Below, piece by piece: positions 46,959 through 56,391 of a stretch of 61,188 bases of DNA (position 1 is its first letter; each line of letters begins with the position of its first letter). This DNA is from Lachnospiraceae bacterium (GTDB lineage: Bacteria > Bacillota > Clostridia > Lachnospirales > Lachnospiraceae): positions 1 to 61,188 of the forward strand of contig JAGBHK010000018.1 in NCBI GenBank assembly GCA_017935565.1. Reading direction: 5' to 3'. Made by a program: the position numbers and the translations under genes. A model generated the notes under the pieces. It was not told the DNA's origin and searched no databases. It saw only the letters and a program-made list of their open reading frames with translations.

Positions 46959-49892
46959 TTACCTCCTTTTCTGCTGCTTCGTGAGCAACATATTGATTAT
47001 CACAACGATTGACACAACCATAATGGTTATGCAAACACCTATTGCCAAACTATTGTAATTAAAATTAATAACTGTTCTACCCTTATCAACCCTTACTAAA
47101 GAATTTACCTTTTCTATACTATCATCACCTTCAAAATTCTTCTGATAGGCAATACCTAATACAGCCTCCTCCTCACTTTCTATTATAATACTTTTTCCGT
47201 CAAATTTCGAGTAAATATTTACAATTTTTCTTGTCGGACAAGAACCGCCCTCTAAATCAAGGATTTCATCGAACATTTCACCTATACTTTCATCTTGGGT
47301 TTCAATTGAGTGATATAACAAATTAAAACTTATCATATGTACATGTTCATTATATACTGTTCCATAAAATGCCAATTCCTTTTCGACGAGAGTTGTCTTA
47401 CCAATTACATTATCCAAATTTTCAATATAAACCGTATTCCATTGAGTATAATCTCCATAAAACTCCTTTGAAATAACAATATTATCGTTTATATGAAGTT
47501 TTGGATATGACTCTTTAAAAATAACTGACTGAGCAGTACATCCAAGGAATACCTGTCTATTTGTAAGTGGGTTACTCTGTATAGAATCCATATCAATGTA
47601 AACATCCACACCAGCATCTGCCAAATCCTTCACAAGATTTTCGGCATCCTCGAGGAACTCGTACTGTAAATCCGTCACATAAATCTTATCATACTCTACC
47701 AATTCTTCAAATGTATAATCCATAAGATTCTCTTTACTTGCTTCTTGGAAATATGGATATCTTATCGCAACATTGTCTGATTTTTCACCTACAGCAAGCC
47801 CTCTATAATCCACATTAACGCCATAATTTCCAGGTAAATCCCTGTGGAATATTGCATAAATGTCATTAATTTCAACAGTCTCATATTGATACTTTGACGC
47901 TGTAGAAACAATTGCTTCCTTATCTGCTTCCTTATAATTCAATCCTTCTATAAAAACAAGGAATGTATCGCAAGACATTTCTAGTCCTCTATCAAACAGA
48001 TAATCAAAATGTTTCGTATATAAAGCATATTTCAACTGAGCAATATTGTCAGAAATCATATTATATTTAGCTGACGAACGATTTGAAAAAACAATTTTCT
48101 TATCATTGTAAGTCATATAATATGCTGGATATGTACTATCATTATTAATATCCAAATATAATAAATTACTTACAGTATATTCTTCGGCTAATTCTACCGC
48201 TTCCTTAATATTTTTATCAATTATTGTTTGTTGTTCATATTGAACTGTATTTCTATAATTTCTGTTATATTCAAAATTATAAAGGCAAGAAATTGCCATT
48301 ACAAGGAGCATAGATACCGCAAAAATACGTTTACTTCCCTTCCATTGTACAATTACTGAAAATAACGCTAAATATGAAATAAACACAACTTGTGGAACAA
48401 AATAAATCGACACAATGCCCGCCAAAATACCTACAATACTTATATATCTAATATTGTGTTTTCCCAACAACATACATAATGCAAGCATAAGCATTACACC
48501 GACGCCGCCTTGGAAGCCTTCTTTGTTAATGATAAAGTCTGGAATACTTCCATTAGCGTAAGCGCTATATATCCAAGCCATGGACAATCCTACACCAACT
48601 ATCAACATTAAGAACACTTTAATGTATTGTGTGTACTTTTCATATTTTATACATCTAAATGCAAACATAAATAGCATTCCAATTATTACAACCATTGCTA
48701 CAGATAAATCTGATACAACTATAAGTGCAACTGTCACTGCCATCTTTGTCAATGTGCGCTTACGACTTTCTTTAAAGTATTCCGAAATATAACTGTATAA
48801 CAACGGCATAAATGACACTGCTAAAATAATTTTAGCATCACCTGTAATAAAATAATTTCTTGTCATTTCTGGTATGAAAAACCAAATAAATCCGGCTCCA
48901 AACCCAGCAAATGGTCTGTTGTATATTTTTCCAAGTCTTATAAATCCATACATACCTAAAAACATAGTAAGTGCAAGGAATAGAATATAACCTGATGCAA
49001 CACTATCACCAAACAACCAACCACAAAATGCCATTAAGTAATATGCCAATGGTTCACAATGCATAAACATCAAATAACCATCATACCAAGATTCCATATA
49101 TATAGGACTTAAGCGGCCCTTTAACAATTCTGACAACAAATACTGGCTCTTTCCTAAATGTAAATATACATCACCTGTATTTGTAAGAATTTCAAAAGAT
49201 TTAGCACAAAAATAAAACAGTACGCATAATGCAATTGCAGCCAGTACATAAAATCTAGAATGAACTATACTTCTTCTACTTGGTAACTCGTCAGTTTCAT
49301 CTATGGCAATACTTGCCGCAATAAGCGCTTCCTTAAGTTCATCAGGTTCTTCCTCAATTGGTGCTACAATTGGAGTTTCTTCAACCACAGGAGGGTTTTC
49401 TCTCTCTTCCTTTTCTTTTAGAATTTTCTCTTTTGCTCTAACCTCCTGGATTCTAACAAATTCATCATAATTCTCATCAATATATCTCTTAATTCTAATT
49501 TCATCACCCACAGAATCTTCAGCTAAGTGTCCCGAAATCAAGAAATCTGAAACCACATACAATCTGGATGGATTTTCACCAATCTCAAGTTTAACTAATT
49601 TGTATCCAATTTCAGACGCATTAGCCGCAATTACATTGTAAATTTCCCATCCAATATTCTCAATCGTTGGCATCTTTTCTTTAAATGCTGGCAAATCATT
49701 CATTAATTTACCATCATAAGAATGTTCAAAGAAAGTGTCCAATGCATACTGAGTACTATCAAATTCCTTGAAATTACCATCAATTTCATGAAAATACAAA
49801 TTCACCTCTACAGTATGAATGTGAGGTGCGTCCGAACCAATAGTATGTTTAATATTAAATTTTTGTCTGTATTTAAAATAACGATTTTCCAT
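46959..49892 (-). CDS. PTPS-related domain fused to large multi-pass membrane protein (XrtG cluster)
   Basis: A 977-residue protein. Residues 1-130 are a PTPS/QueD-like domain: H16 (FNIKHTIG) and H24, H26 in PHIHTVEV are the zinc positions, MPTIENIGWEIYNVI the helix and KLEIGENPSRLYVV the Glu strand. The catalytic Cys is Ser20 and the His of the dyad is missing (SYDGKLMND). A charged linker (130-205) leads to about 11-13 transmembrane helices with DVYLHLGKSQYLLSELLKG, GYLMFMHCEPLAYYL and others, as in the PTPS_related family (PF10131). A large exterior domain and a final helix end the protein. First gene of the operon. Confidence 0.85.
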   Translation of the reverse strand: MENRYFKYRQKFNIKHTIGSDAPHIHTVEVNLYFHEIDGNFKEFDSTQYALDTFFEHSYDGKLMNDLPAFKEKMPTIENIGWEIYNVIAANASEIGYKLVKLEIGENPSRLYVVSDFLISGHLAEDSVGDEIRIKRYIDENYDEFVRIQEVRAKEKILKEKEERENPPVVEETPIVAPIEEEPDELKEALIAASIAIDETDELPSRRSIVHSRFYVLAAIALCVLFYFCAKSFEILTNTGDVYLHLGKSQYLLSELLKGRLSPIYMESWYDGYLMFMHCEPLAYYLMAFCGWLFGDSVASGYILFLALTMFLGMYGFIRLGKIYNRPFAGFGAGFIWFFIPEMTRNYFITGDAKIILAVSFMPLLYSYISEYFKESRKRTLTKMAVTVALIVVSDLSVAMVVIIGMLFMFAFRCIKYEKYTQYIKVFLMLIVGVGLSMAWIYSAYANGSIPDFIINKEGFQGGVGVMLMLALCMLLGKHNIRYISIVGILAGIVSIYFVPQVVFISYLALFSVIVQWKGSKRIFAVSMLLVMAISCLYNFEYNRNYRNTVQYEQQTIIDKNIKEAVELAEEYTVSNLLYLDINNDSTYPAYYMTYNDKKIVFSNRSSAKYNMISDNIAQLKYALYTKHFDYLFDRGLEMSCDTFLVFIEGLNYKEADKEAIVSTASKYQYETVEINDIYAIFHRDLPGNYGVNVDYRGLAVGEKSDNVAIRYPYFQEASKENLMDYTFEELVEYDKIYVTDLQYEFLEDAENLVKDLADAGVDVYIDMDSIQSNPLTNRQVFLGCTAQSVIFKESYPKLHINDNIVISKEFYGDYTQWNTVYIENLDNVIGKTTLVEKELAFYGTVYNEHVHMISFNLLYHSIETQDESIGEMFDEILDLEGGSCPTRKIVNIYSKFDGKSIIIESEEEAVLGIAYQKNFEGDDSIEKVNSLVRVDKGRTVINFNYNSLAIGVCITIMVVSIVVIINMLLTKQQKRR

Positions 49893-49948
49893 TATTATAC
49901 CGACTCCAATCTTATACTTATCTTCTGTACAAAAGCACAGTTATAGTT

Positions 49949-49977
49949 ATCGTATCATATACAAAAAATATTTACAA
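49949..49977 (-). promoter_or_regulatory. Candidate promoter of the XrtG operon
   Basis: Minus-strand TTGTAA and TACGAT with 17-bp spacing, about 57 bp upstream of the first gene. Both hexamers deviate from consensus, so this is tentative. Confidence 0.45.
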
Positions 49978-50016
49978 CCCTAAAAGTTTTATATTATATA
50001 CATAAAATGTATAAAA

Positions 50017-50039
50017 AAGGAACCTTCTAGAGGTTCCTT
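50017..50039 (-). terminator. Terminator after the DegV gene
   Basis: Minus-strand stem AAGGAACCT / AGGTTCCTT (9 bp), loop CTAGA, then TTTT. It insulates the XrtG operon from the DegV gene upstream. Confidence 0.9.
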
Positions 50040-50047
50040 CAACAATC

Positions 50048-50935
50048 TTATTCAGTTCTTTCCTTGCCCCAGAATACTACTACAAGTGTTCCTGGACCTG
50101 TATGACTTCCAATAGTTGTTCCTATACTATTAATAACAACCTTGTCCTTAAGTTTAGGGAATTTTCCCTCTATCAATGACTTTAATGTTTCTGCTTCATT
50201 AGGACAATCTGACATTCCGATGTAACACTTTCCATCGTAGTCAACTCCATTTTCAGCATTTTCTGCCATCTTATCTACCAATGTTCCAATGGCTTTTTTC
50301 ATAGTTCTAACTTTTTCTCTAGCAATTAACTTACCATACTTATTAACTTCAATAATAGGACAAATATTGAGCAATGAACCAAGTACTCCTGATGTCTTTG
50401 AAACTCTTCCACCCTTAACAAGCCACTTAAGGTCAGAAACCATAACCCAATGATGCATCTTAATCTTGTTTTCTTCTACCCAAGCTGCAAGTTCATCAAT
50501 GCCCATACCAGCCGCTTTTTTATCAGCCATCTCATGCATAAGCATACCATAACCTACAGATGCACATGTAGAATCTATCACAATTATTTTTCTGTCTGGA
50601 TACTGTTCTTCTAATTCACTTTTAGCAACCATAGCTGAATTATGTGTACCTGAAATACCAGATGCAAGATTTATGTGCAATACATCCTTTCCCTCTGCTA
50701 AAAATTTAGAGAAAAATTCGATATATTCATCAGGATTAATCTGCGATGTAGCAGTATCAGCACCAGCTCTCATAGAATCATAAAATTCTTTGAATGATTT
50801 AGTTTGACCCATATCATCATCAAAATTTACGCCATCTATACTGTAATGAAAATAAATATACTTAACATCCATAGCATCAAACTGTTCTTTTGTTAAATCC
50901 GCCGGAGCACACGCACTAATAATATAATCGCTCAT
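50048..50935 (-). CDS. DegV family fatty-acid-binding protein
   Basis: A 295-residue DegV protein. The two-domain fold shows AMDVKYIYFHYSIDGVNFDD, ATSQINPDEYIEFF (fatty-acid head-group Thr/Ser), HINLASGISGTHNSAMVAK, IDSTCASVGYGML, LKWLVKGGRVSKTSG and TIGSHTGPGTLVVVF. It probably delivers fatty acids (FakB-like). No FakA lies in the window. The ATG follows AGAGG. Monocistronic. Confidence 0.92.
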   Translation of the reverse strand: MSDYIISACAPADLTKEQFDAMDVKYIYFHYSIDGVNFDDDMGQTKSFKEFYDSMRAGADTATSQINPDEYIEFFSKFLAEGKDVLHINLASGISGTHNSAMVAKSELEEQYPDRKIIVIDSTCASVGYGMLMHEMADKKAAGMGIDELAAWVEENKIKMHHWVMVSDLKWLVKGGRVSKTSGVLGSLLNICPIIEVNKYGKLIAREKVRTMKKAIGTLVDKMAENAENGVDYDGKCYIGMSDCPNEAETLKSLIEGKFPKLKDKVVINSIGTTIGSHTGPGTLVVVFWGKERTE

Positions 50936-51104
50936 AATCTACCTCTTCTATAAAAATATTAAAAACTTCCTATGTAGTTTCCAATACTATGTTAAGGGAT
51001 TTTTTCAATTCTGTCAAGAGTTTTTCTCGACTTTTAATTTTTATTTCTTCTATCAGTGCCTTTTATCGTTTAAGTTTCAACTATATTTACTATATATGAA
51101 AAAT

Positions 51105-51132
51105 GGAGCGGTTTTTCATTACAAACCGCTCC
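51105..51132 (-). terminator. Terminator after the aldo/keto reductase gene
   Basis: Minus-strand stem GGAGCGGTTT / AAACCGCTCC (10 bp), loop 8, then ATTTTT. Apart from this, 50936-51141 shows no gene. Confidence 0.92.
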
Positions 51133-51141
51133 AAATACATA

Positions 51142-52266
51142 TTATTCTAATATTTCTGCAACATATTTAAGATATTTTCTGATTGGTAAAAACTGTGGAC
51201 AATGGCCTTCGCACATACCACATTCTATACAATCTGACGCTTTTCCATGGTTAGCCGACAACTCTGCATACGCTTCTTTTTGTTTAGCAAGTTCTTCTTG
51301 ATTATTACGACGAATTGCTCTCTTTGCTTCATTATATATCATAAAGTAATCAGGAATTGGTATTTCCATAGGGCAGTCTTCTACACAATATCTACATGTT
51401 GTACAAGGAATGCTAATGCTAGCTTTGATATATACCAATGCTTCATCAATGACTTTCTGCTCTTCTTCATTTAAAGGAACAAAATCTTTCATGTACGAAA
51501 GGTTGTCATTCATTTGCTCTTCATTACTCATACCAGAAAGAACCATTACAACACCTTCAAGCCCAGCTGCAAATCTTATAGCCCAAGAAGCAATTGATGC
51601 ATCATTATTATATGCCTTAAATATTTCAGCTGCATCAACTGGTACATTTGCTAATGTACCACCCTTTACAGGTTCCATAATAAGTATCTTCTTTCCATAC
51701 TTTTTAGCAACTTCATAGCATTTTCTTGACTGAACATTTTCACTTTCCCAATCAAGATAATTGATTTGAAGCTGAACATATTCAACTTCTGGTTGTTCAG
51801 ATAATATCTGTTCTAATACCTCTGCGCTATCATGGAAAGAAAAACCAACATGTTTAACTTTACCTTCTGCCTTTTTCTGATTTACAAACTCAAATGCGCC
51901 CCATTCTTTAGCCTGTTCATATGCACCCTTGTTAAGCGCATGAATAAGATAAACATCCATATAATCCACACCAAGATTTTCAAGCTGTTTATCAAAAAAT
52001 CCTGGCATCTCTGATGCTTCTTTCATCATAAACAAGCTAAGCTTTGATGTAATGCTATATGCGTCTCTTGGATATCTCTTTGCTACTGCTTCCTTAAATG
52101 CAGGCTCACTGGCTCCTTCATGATAACAGGCAGCTATATCAAAATAAGTAAAGCCCTCCTTCATAAATTCATCTGCCATAGTCTTTACTCTTTCGATATC
52201 AATAGCCTTAACATCGTCTGCATTTGTAAGTGGTAAACGCATTAACCCAAAACCCAATTTTTTCAT
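51142..52266 (-). CDS. Aldo/keto reductase with C-terminal 4Fe-4S ferredoxin domain
   Basis: A 374-residue NAD(P)-dependent oxidoreductase. The barrel carries the tetrad residues in YFDIAACYHEG, SITSKLSLF and DVYLIHALNKG. Two Cys clusters CTTCRYCVEDCP and CIECGMCEGHCP bind two 4Fe-4S centres near the C-terminus (about 285-350). Such fusions are common in anaerobes and may link carbonyl reduction to ferredoxin. The substrate is unknown. The ATG follows AGGAGG-like sequence. Not obviously in an operon with its ABC neighbours, 25 bp upstream. Confidence 0.93.
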   Translation of the reverse strand: MKKLGFGLMRLPLTNADDVKAIDIERVKTMADEFMKEGFTYFDIAACYHEGASEPAFKEAVAKRYPRDAYSITSKLSLFMMKEASEMPGFFDKQLENLGVDYMDVYLIHALNKGAYEQAKEWGAFEFVNQKKAEGKVKHVGFSFHDSAEVLEQILSEQPEVEYVQLQINYLDWESENVQSRKCYEVAKKYGKKILIMEPVKGGTLANVPVDAAEIFKAYNNDASIASWAIRFAAGLEGVVMVLSGMSNEEQMNDNLSYMKDFVPLNEEEQKVIDEALVYIKASISIPCTTCRYCVEDCPMEIPIPDYFMIYNEAKRAIRRNNQEELAKQKEAYAELSANHGKASDCIECGMCEGHCPQFLPIRKYLKYVAEILE

Positions 52267-52291
52267 AATATTTTGTTACCTCCTAAATGTA

Positions 52292-54088
52292 TTAATGATT
52301 AACTAATCTGTAATAATAGCCTTTCTTTGCTACTAGTTCTTCATGGTTACCATCCTCTAAGACACTCTTTTTATCTACATATAATATTCTATCAGCATTT
52401 CGTATTGTTGACAACCTATGAGCGATAATAAAACTTGTTCTATTTTTCAATACTGTATTAAATACATCCTGCACAAGTTTTTCTGTCTCAGAATCAATAT
52501 TACTTGTAGCCTCATCTAATATTATAATCTTTGGATCGGCAAGAATCAACCTTGCAAATGATACCAATTGTTTTTCACCTGCAGAAAGTTCAGTTCCCTG
52601 ACTGGAAATAACTGTTTGGTATCCATCTTTTCTATTCATAATAAAGTCGTGAGCATGTACCTTTTTAGCTGCTTCCATACATTCTTCATCTGTAGCATCA
52701 GGTTTAGAAAATCTAATATTGTCCATAATAGTTCCCCTAAAAAGGAAAGTATCCTGCATCATAACACCAATATTTTTTCTAATTGATTCAAGACTTGCTT
52801 CTTTCACATCAACGCCATCAATCATTACTTTTCCACTTTGAACATCATAAAATCTTGAAATAAGGCTTACTATTGTAGTCTTTCCTGCACCTGTAGGACC
52901 CACCACTGCAATCATCTGTCCAGGTTCAATTGTAAGATTAATATTTTCCAAAACGTTTACTTCAGGTACATATGAAAATGTTACATCCTCGAACTCAATC
53001 TTGCCCTTAACATCCGTTAATTCTATAGGATTTTCGCAATTTTTAATCTTTGCAGGAGTATCAAGCACTTCAAATATTCTTTCTACATTAGAAGTAACAT
53101 TAGTAATCGATTGCAATCTCTGACAAACAACAAATACTGCATTTGAAAATCTCTGCATATATGTTGTAACTGTAACAAGCGCGCCAAGTGTAAGTCCTGC
53201 GCCTATATTATGTGTAGTTATAAACAATGCTGTCATATAAAGAATTACTGTACACAAAGTTCTAATAACACCATGTGATAGAGGGAAGAAAATTTCTCTA
53301 TATACAGTAGTCTGTGCGTGAGCTTTCAAAAATTTCTCTGATAACTCTTCAAAAATTTCATCGTTCAATCTTTCTCTGTTGAAAGCTTTAATTACTTCGA
53401 GACCATTGATATCCTCTGCAACAAAGGCTGTTCTATTACTATTTTTATTTCTGTCATTTCTTACCTTTTCATGAAGTTTCTTTGCCAAGAACCACATAAG
53501 GAAGAATACTGGTATACTTACTAAAAATGTTACAAGTGCCATTCTAATCTCGATGAACATAATGTAAACCAATGTAACTATCATTATAAATACATTTTCA
53601 ACTACACGTGTCATATCATTGATAAAGAAATTAGATATTTCATCTGTATAATTTGTAACTCGCACCAATATCTTACCTGTAGGTCTGTTATCATAATAGT
53701 CAAATGACAACTCCATCAGCTTATCAAACAAGTCTTTTCTTAAATTACAAACGATATCATTTCCCATTTTTATTGACAATTTTGAAGTAATAAAATTAGA
53801 AAAAACTGCGCCTAAGCTTAATGATATCCAAAGTATTAACATTATTACAGATTGTGTTAATACATCATCTATTACCTTACCATTTTGTGGCAGTATATTA
53901 TTGATTATGTACATATTTATAGTTGCCGGTATTAATGATAAAAAGCTGGTAACTATAAGCATTATTATAACTTTTATATATGTGCCTTTATATTCACCTG
54001 CATACTTTATAAGTCGTTTTAACATAAAGGCATTAAACTTCTCTTCACTTACCTCATCTTCGAAATATAAATTTCTACTCACTTGCAT
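52292..54088 (-). CDS. ABC exporter half-transporter, catalytically competent subunit
   Basis: A 598-residue type IV ABC protein: six transmembrane helices, then an ATPase with Walker A VVGPTGAGKTTIVSL, signature ELSAGEKQLVSFARL, Walker B KIIILDEATSNIDSE with catalytic Glu, and H-loop SFIIAHRLSTIRNAD. It pairs with the upstream half-transporter as a heterodimeric multidrug-type exporter. ATG at 54088 is taken. A GTG six bases further in (54082) has better spacing to the AAGGAGG. The gene overlaps the partner by 14 bp. Confidence 0.92.
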   Translation of the reverse strand: MQVSRNLYFEDEVSEEKFNAFMLKRLIKYAGEYKGTYIKVIIMLIVTSFLSLIPATINMYIINNILPQNGKVIDDVLTQSVIMLILWISLSLGAVFSNFITSKLSIKMGNDIVCNLRKDLFDKLMELSFDYYDNRPTGKILVRVTNYTDEISNFFINDMTRVVENVFIMIVTLVYIMFIEIRMALVTFLVSIPVFFLMWFLAKKLHEKVRNDRNKNSNRTAFVAEDINGLEVIKAFNRERLNDEIFEELSEKFLKAHAQTTVYREIFFPLSHGVIRTLCTVILYMTALFITTHNIGAGLTLGALVTVTTYMQRFSNAVFVVCQRLQSITNVTSNVERIFEVLDTPAKIKNCENPIELTDVKGKIEFEDVTFSYVPEVNVLENINLTIEPGQMIAVVGPTGAGKTTIVSLISRFYDVQSGKVMIDGVDVKEASLESIRKNIGVMMQDTFLFRGTIMDNIRFSKPDATDEECMEAAKKVHAHDFIMNRKDGYQTVISSQGTELSAGEKQLVSFARLILADPKIIILDEATSNIDSETEKLVQDVFNTVLKNRTSFIIAHRLSTIRNADRILYVDKKSVLEDGNHEELVAKKGYYYRLVNH

Positions 54089-55889
54089 ACACCTCCTTAT
54101 CCATCTGTGTTTTATAAATTTCAGCATAACGGCCATTTAGAGCCATCATCTCATCAAATGTTCCTCTTTCAATTATCTGTCCATTTTCCATAAAGATAAT
54201 TTCATCAAAATTCTTTAATGCCACTGCTCTGTGAGTGGCCATTACTAATGATTTTTCTTCAAAATACTCAGAAAGATTTGCAAATATCTTGCTTTCAGTA
54301 TCCATATCAAGAGCACTTGTACAATCATCAAGTACTGTAATAGGCGCATTCTTTAATAGCGCTCTTGCGATTGCAACACGCTGCTTCTGTCCACCTGAAA
54401 GACCAAATCCTTTTTCACCAATAAGTGTTTTATATCCATCCGGCAAAGTATTTGCAAACTCATCAACAACGGCTACTTTACCACATTTTCTAACTTCTTC
54501 ATCAGATGCATCTGGATTGTAATAAGCAATATTCGCCTCGATAGAATTCGAAAATAAGAATACATCCTGCATTGCATAACCATAAGCTCTTGCAATCTCG
54601 CCTCTGTCATATTCTTTGGAATTCTTTCCATCGATGAGAAGTTCACCTTCATCGTATTCCATAAATGCCTGCATTACCTTCAAAAGAACCGACTTACCAC
54701 AACCAGTCTTGCCCATAATACCAACCTTTTTACCATATGGTATCTCTAGACTAACATTATCAAGAAGTTTCTTTTCTTTTGTTTCATCCTCATATACAGT
54801 TAAATTCTTAATGCTAATATGTGGTTTTTCTGAAACCTTATCTGTTCCATAAGTCTTAAGGACTTCATCTTCTTTGTCAAGAAGTCCAAAAAGTCGTCTT
54901 GTACTAACCTTATGGTCCTGAACATCTGATGCTAAGAATATGATATCTACAAAATATCCACACATTGACAAAAGATACGCCAAAAACGATGTATATTCAC
55001 CGCTTGTCATCTCAAAATGAGTCGCAAGATAAATACTTACCGCCATACTTATAAGCATTACAAACTGATCTGTTGTATCAAACGCAAGGAAATACTTAAT
55101 TCTCTTCACACCAAACATTGTGGCAAAATCTCTAACATCCTCGCTTCTTTCATTAAATCTTTTTCTTCGCATATCCTCTCTGCCATAAGCTTTGATTGTA
55201 CGAATACCATAGATACTTTCCTGTGTTTCTGTATTAAGTTCAGAATTCTTCTGCCAAATCTTATCGTACAAAGTATCAAACAATTTTAAAAATCCTCTTG
55301 TGATAAGCGCAAAAAATCCCAATGTTAAAAGTGGCACAATCATAAGCCAAGGACTTATTCTAAGCAATATAACTGCTGCCAATATAATATAAACTATACT
55401 ATCAATCATAAACGGTATAGTACATACATGGAACAATCTTATCTTTTGTGAATCCGAGTTAACTATAGTAATCAAATCACCAGAGCTATACTCCTTTAAC
55501 AATCTTGGTCCATATGAGTTAACCTTTCTCATAACATCAAGTCTCATTTTATTGTCACATTTTATAGTAAAATAGTGACCTAAATTCCATCTTGCATAGA
55601 AAGTCACAAAGTAAAATGCCATAAATCCAATGAAAAGTGCTGATAATACCATCAACATTCCCCAGTAATCATCTGGCGCATAGCCTTCTATAACAAAATT
55701 AAATATACTGCTACCATATTCTGCTTCTTTTCCTAAAGCAGGATTGATAACTCTATCTACCATCAATGTGATTATCTGTGGCTCAAGCAAAGCAACACCG
55801 CCCTGCACAAGACCAAACAACACACATATAAACAATATTCCGTAAATTTTCCCGTAATACGGATATGCTTTTTTAAATACTTGTATCAT
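54075..55889 (-). CDS. ABC exporter half-transporter, degenerate-site subunit
   Basis: A 604-residue half-transporter: six transmembrane helices (including LFGLVQGGVALLEPQIITLM) and an ATPase with Walker A MGKTGCGKSVLLK, signature FGLSGGQKQRVAIAR and Walker B PITVLDDCTSALD. The residue after the Walker B Asp is Asp where a catalytic Glu is normal. This matches the non-hydrolytic site of heterodimeric exporters such as TM287/288. Transport substrate unknown. The ATG has AGGAGG upstream. The first gene of the two-gene operon. Confidence 0.92.
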   Translation of the reverse strand: MIQVFKKAYPYYGKIYGILFICVLFGLVQGGVALLEPQIITLMVDRVINPALGKEAEYGSSIFNFVIEGYAPDDYWGMLMVLSALFIGFMAFYFVTFYARWNLGHYFTIKCDNKMRLDVMRKVNSYGPRLLKEYSSGDLITIVNSDSQKIRLFHVCTIPFMIDSIVYIILAAVILLRISPWLMIVPLLTLGFFALITRGFLKLFDTLYDKIWQKNSELNTETQESIYGIRTIKAYGREDMRRKRFNERSEDVRDFATMFGVKRIKYFLAFDTTDQFVMLISMAVSIYLATHFEMTSGEYTSFLAYLLSMCGYFVDIIFLASDVQDHKVSTRRLFGLLDKEDEVLKTYGTDKVSEKPHISIKNLTVYEDETKEKKLLDNVSLEIPYGKKVGIMGKTGCGKSVLLKVMQAFMEYDEGELLIDGKNSKEYDRGEIARAYGYAMQDVFLFSNSIEANIAYYNPDASDEEVRKCGKVAVVDEFANTLPDGYKTLIGEKGFGLSGGQKQRVAIARALLKNAPITVLDDCTSALDMDTESKIFANLSEYFEEKSLVMATHRAVALKNFDEIIFMENGQIIERGTFDEMMALNGRYAEIYKTQMDKEVYASE

Positions 55890-55926
55890 ATGTTCCTCCT
55901 ATCCGAAGCAAAAGCGAAGGATACGC

Positions 55927-56028
55927 GACGAAAATATCAAATTTTCGTCCGTGATAAAGGCATGTTTGTGCGCTTCGCCACAAACTGCCAGGTAAAAAAA
56001 TTAGCATATCAATGTAATTTTTTTACCT
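55927..56028. repeat. Three successive hairpins in the spacer upstream of the ABC operon
   Basis: Hairpin 1 is GACGAAAAT-ATCAA-ATTTTCGTC (55927-55949). Hairpin 2 is GGCA(T)GTTTGTG with CACAAACTGCC (55959-55989). Hairpin 3 has perfect 14-bp arms AGGTAAAAAAATTA / TAATTTTTTTACCT (55990-56028). The GC-rich then AT-rich order recalls the 8.1-8.4 kb repeats, but the sequences differ. The third can terminate the 56069-56356 gene. Confidence 0.7.
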
Positions 56029-56068
56029 TTTCCTCCTTAAAAAATAAATATTATAAATTCTATTTACT

Positions 56069-56356
56069 CTAAGTAATCCATCCCCATATAACATATCTGT
56101 CAAAAAGTAAAATGACTTGCGAAACAACTTTAGTTTTTTCTCCCTCAAAATCCCAATATTCAACTTTATATGTAAATCCTAGACTTTTATAAGTAAACTC
56201 ATTACGTTCATCATCATAACTTTCTTCAAAAACTATCAATGGTTCTGCTTGTTGGTTGTTTGACAGTCTTATAACTTCTTCAGTGATAAATAATGTATAT
56301 ATCAAAAAAATAGATAATATTACAATGCCTATCACTTTAATAGTTTTCTTTTTCAT
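56069..56356 (-). CDS. Small membrane-anchored protein, unknown function
   Basis: A 95-residue protein: basic start MKKKTIKV, one hydrophobic segment (IGIVILSIFLIYTLFI, about 9-25), then an exterior part with TEEVIRLSNNQQAEPLIVFE, YKSLGFTYKVEYWDFEGEKT and a conserved-looking end DRYVIWGWIT. Similar small proteins occur in clostridia but their role is not known. The ATG lies after GGAGGATTA-like sequence. It is separated from dinD by 35 bp. Confidence 0.72.
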   Translation of the reverse strand: MKKKTIKVIGIVILSIFLIYTLFITEEVIRLSNNQQAEPLIVFEESYDDERNEFTYKSLGFTYKVEYWDFEGEKTKVVSQVILLFDRYVIWGWIT

Positions 56357-56391
56357 ACCTAATCCTCCAAATCGTTAAATTCTATTGTTTT

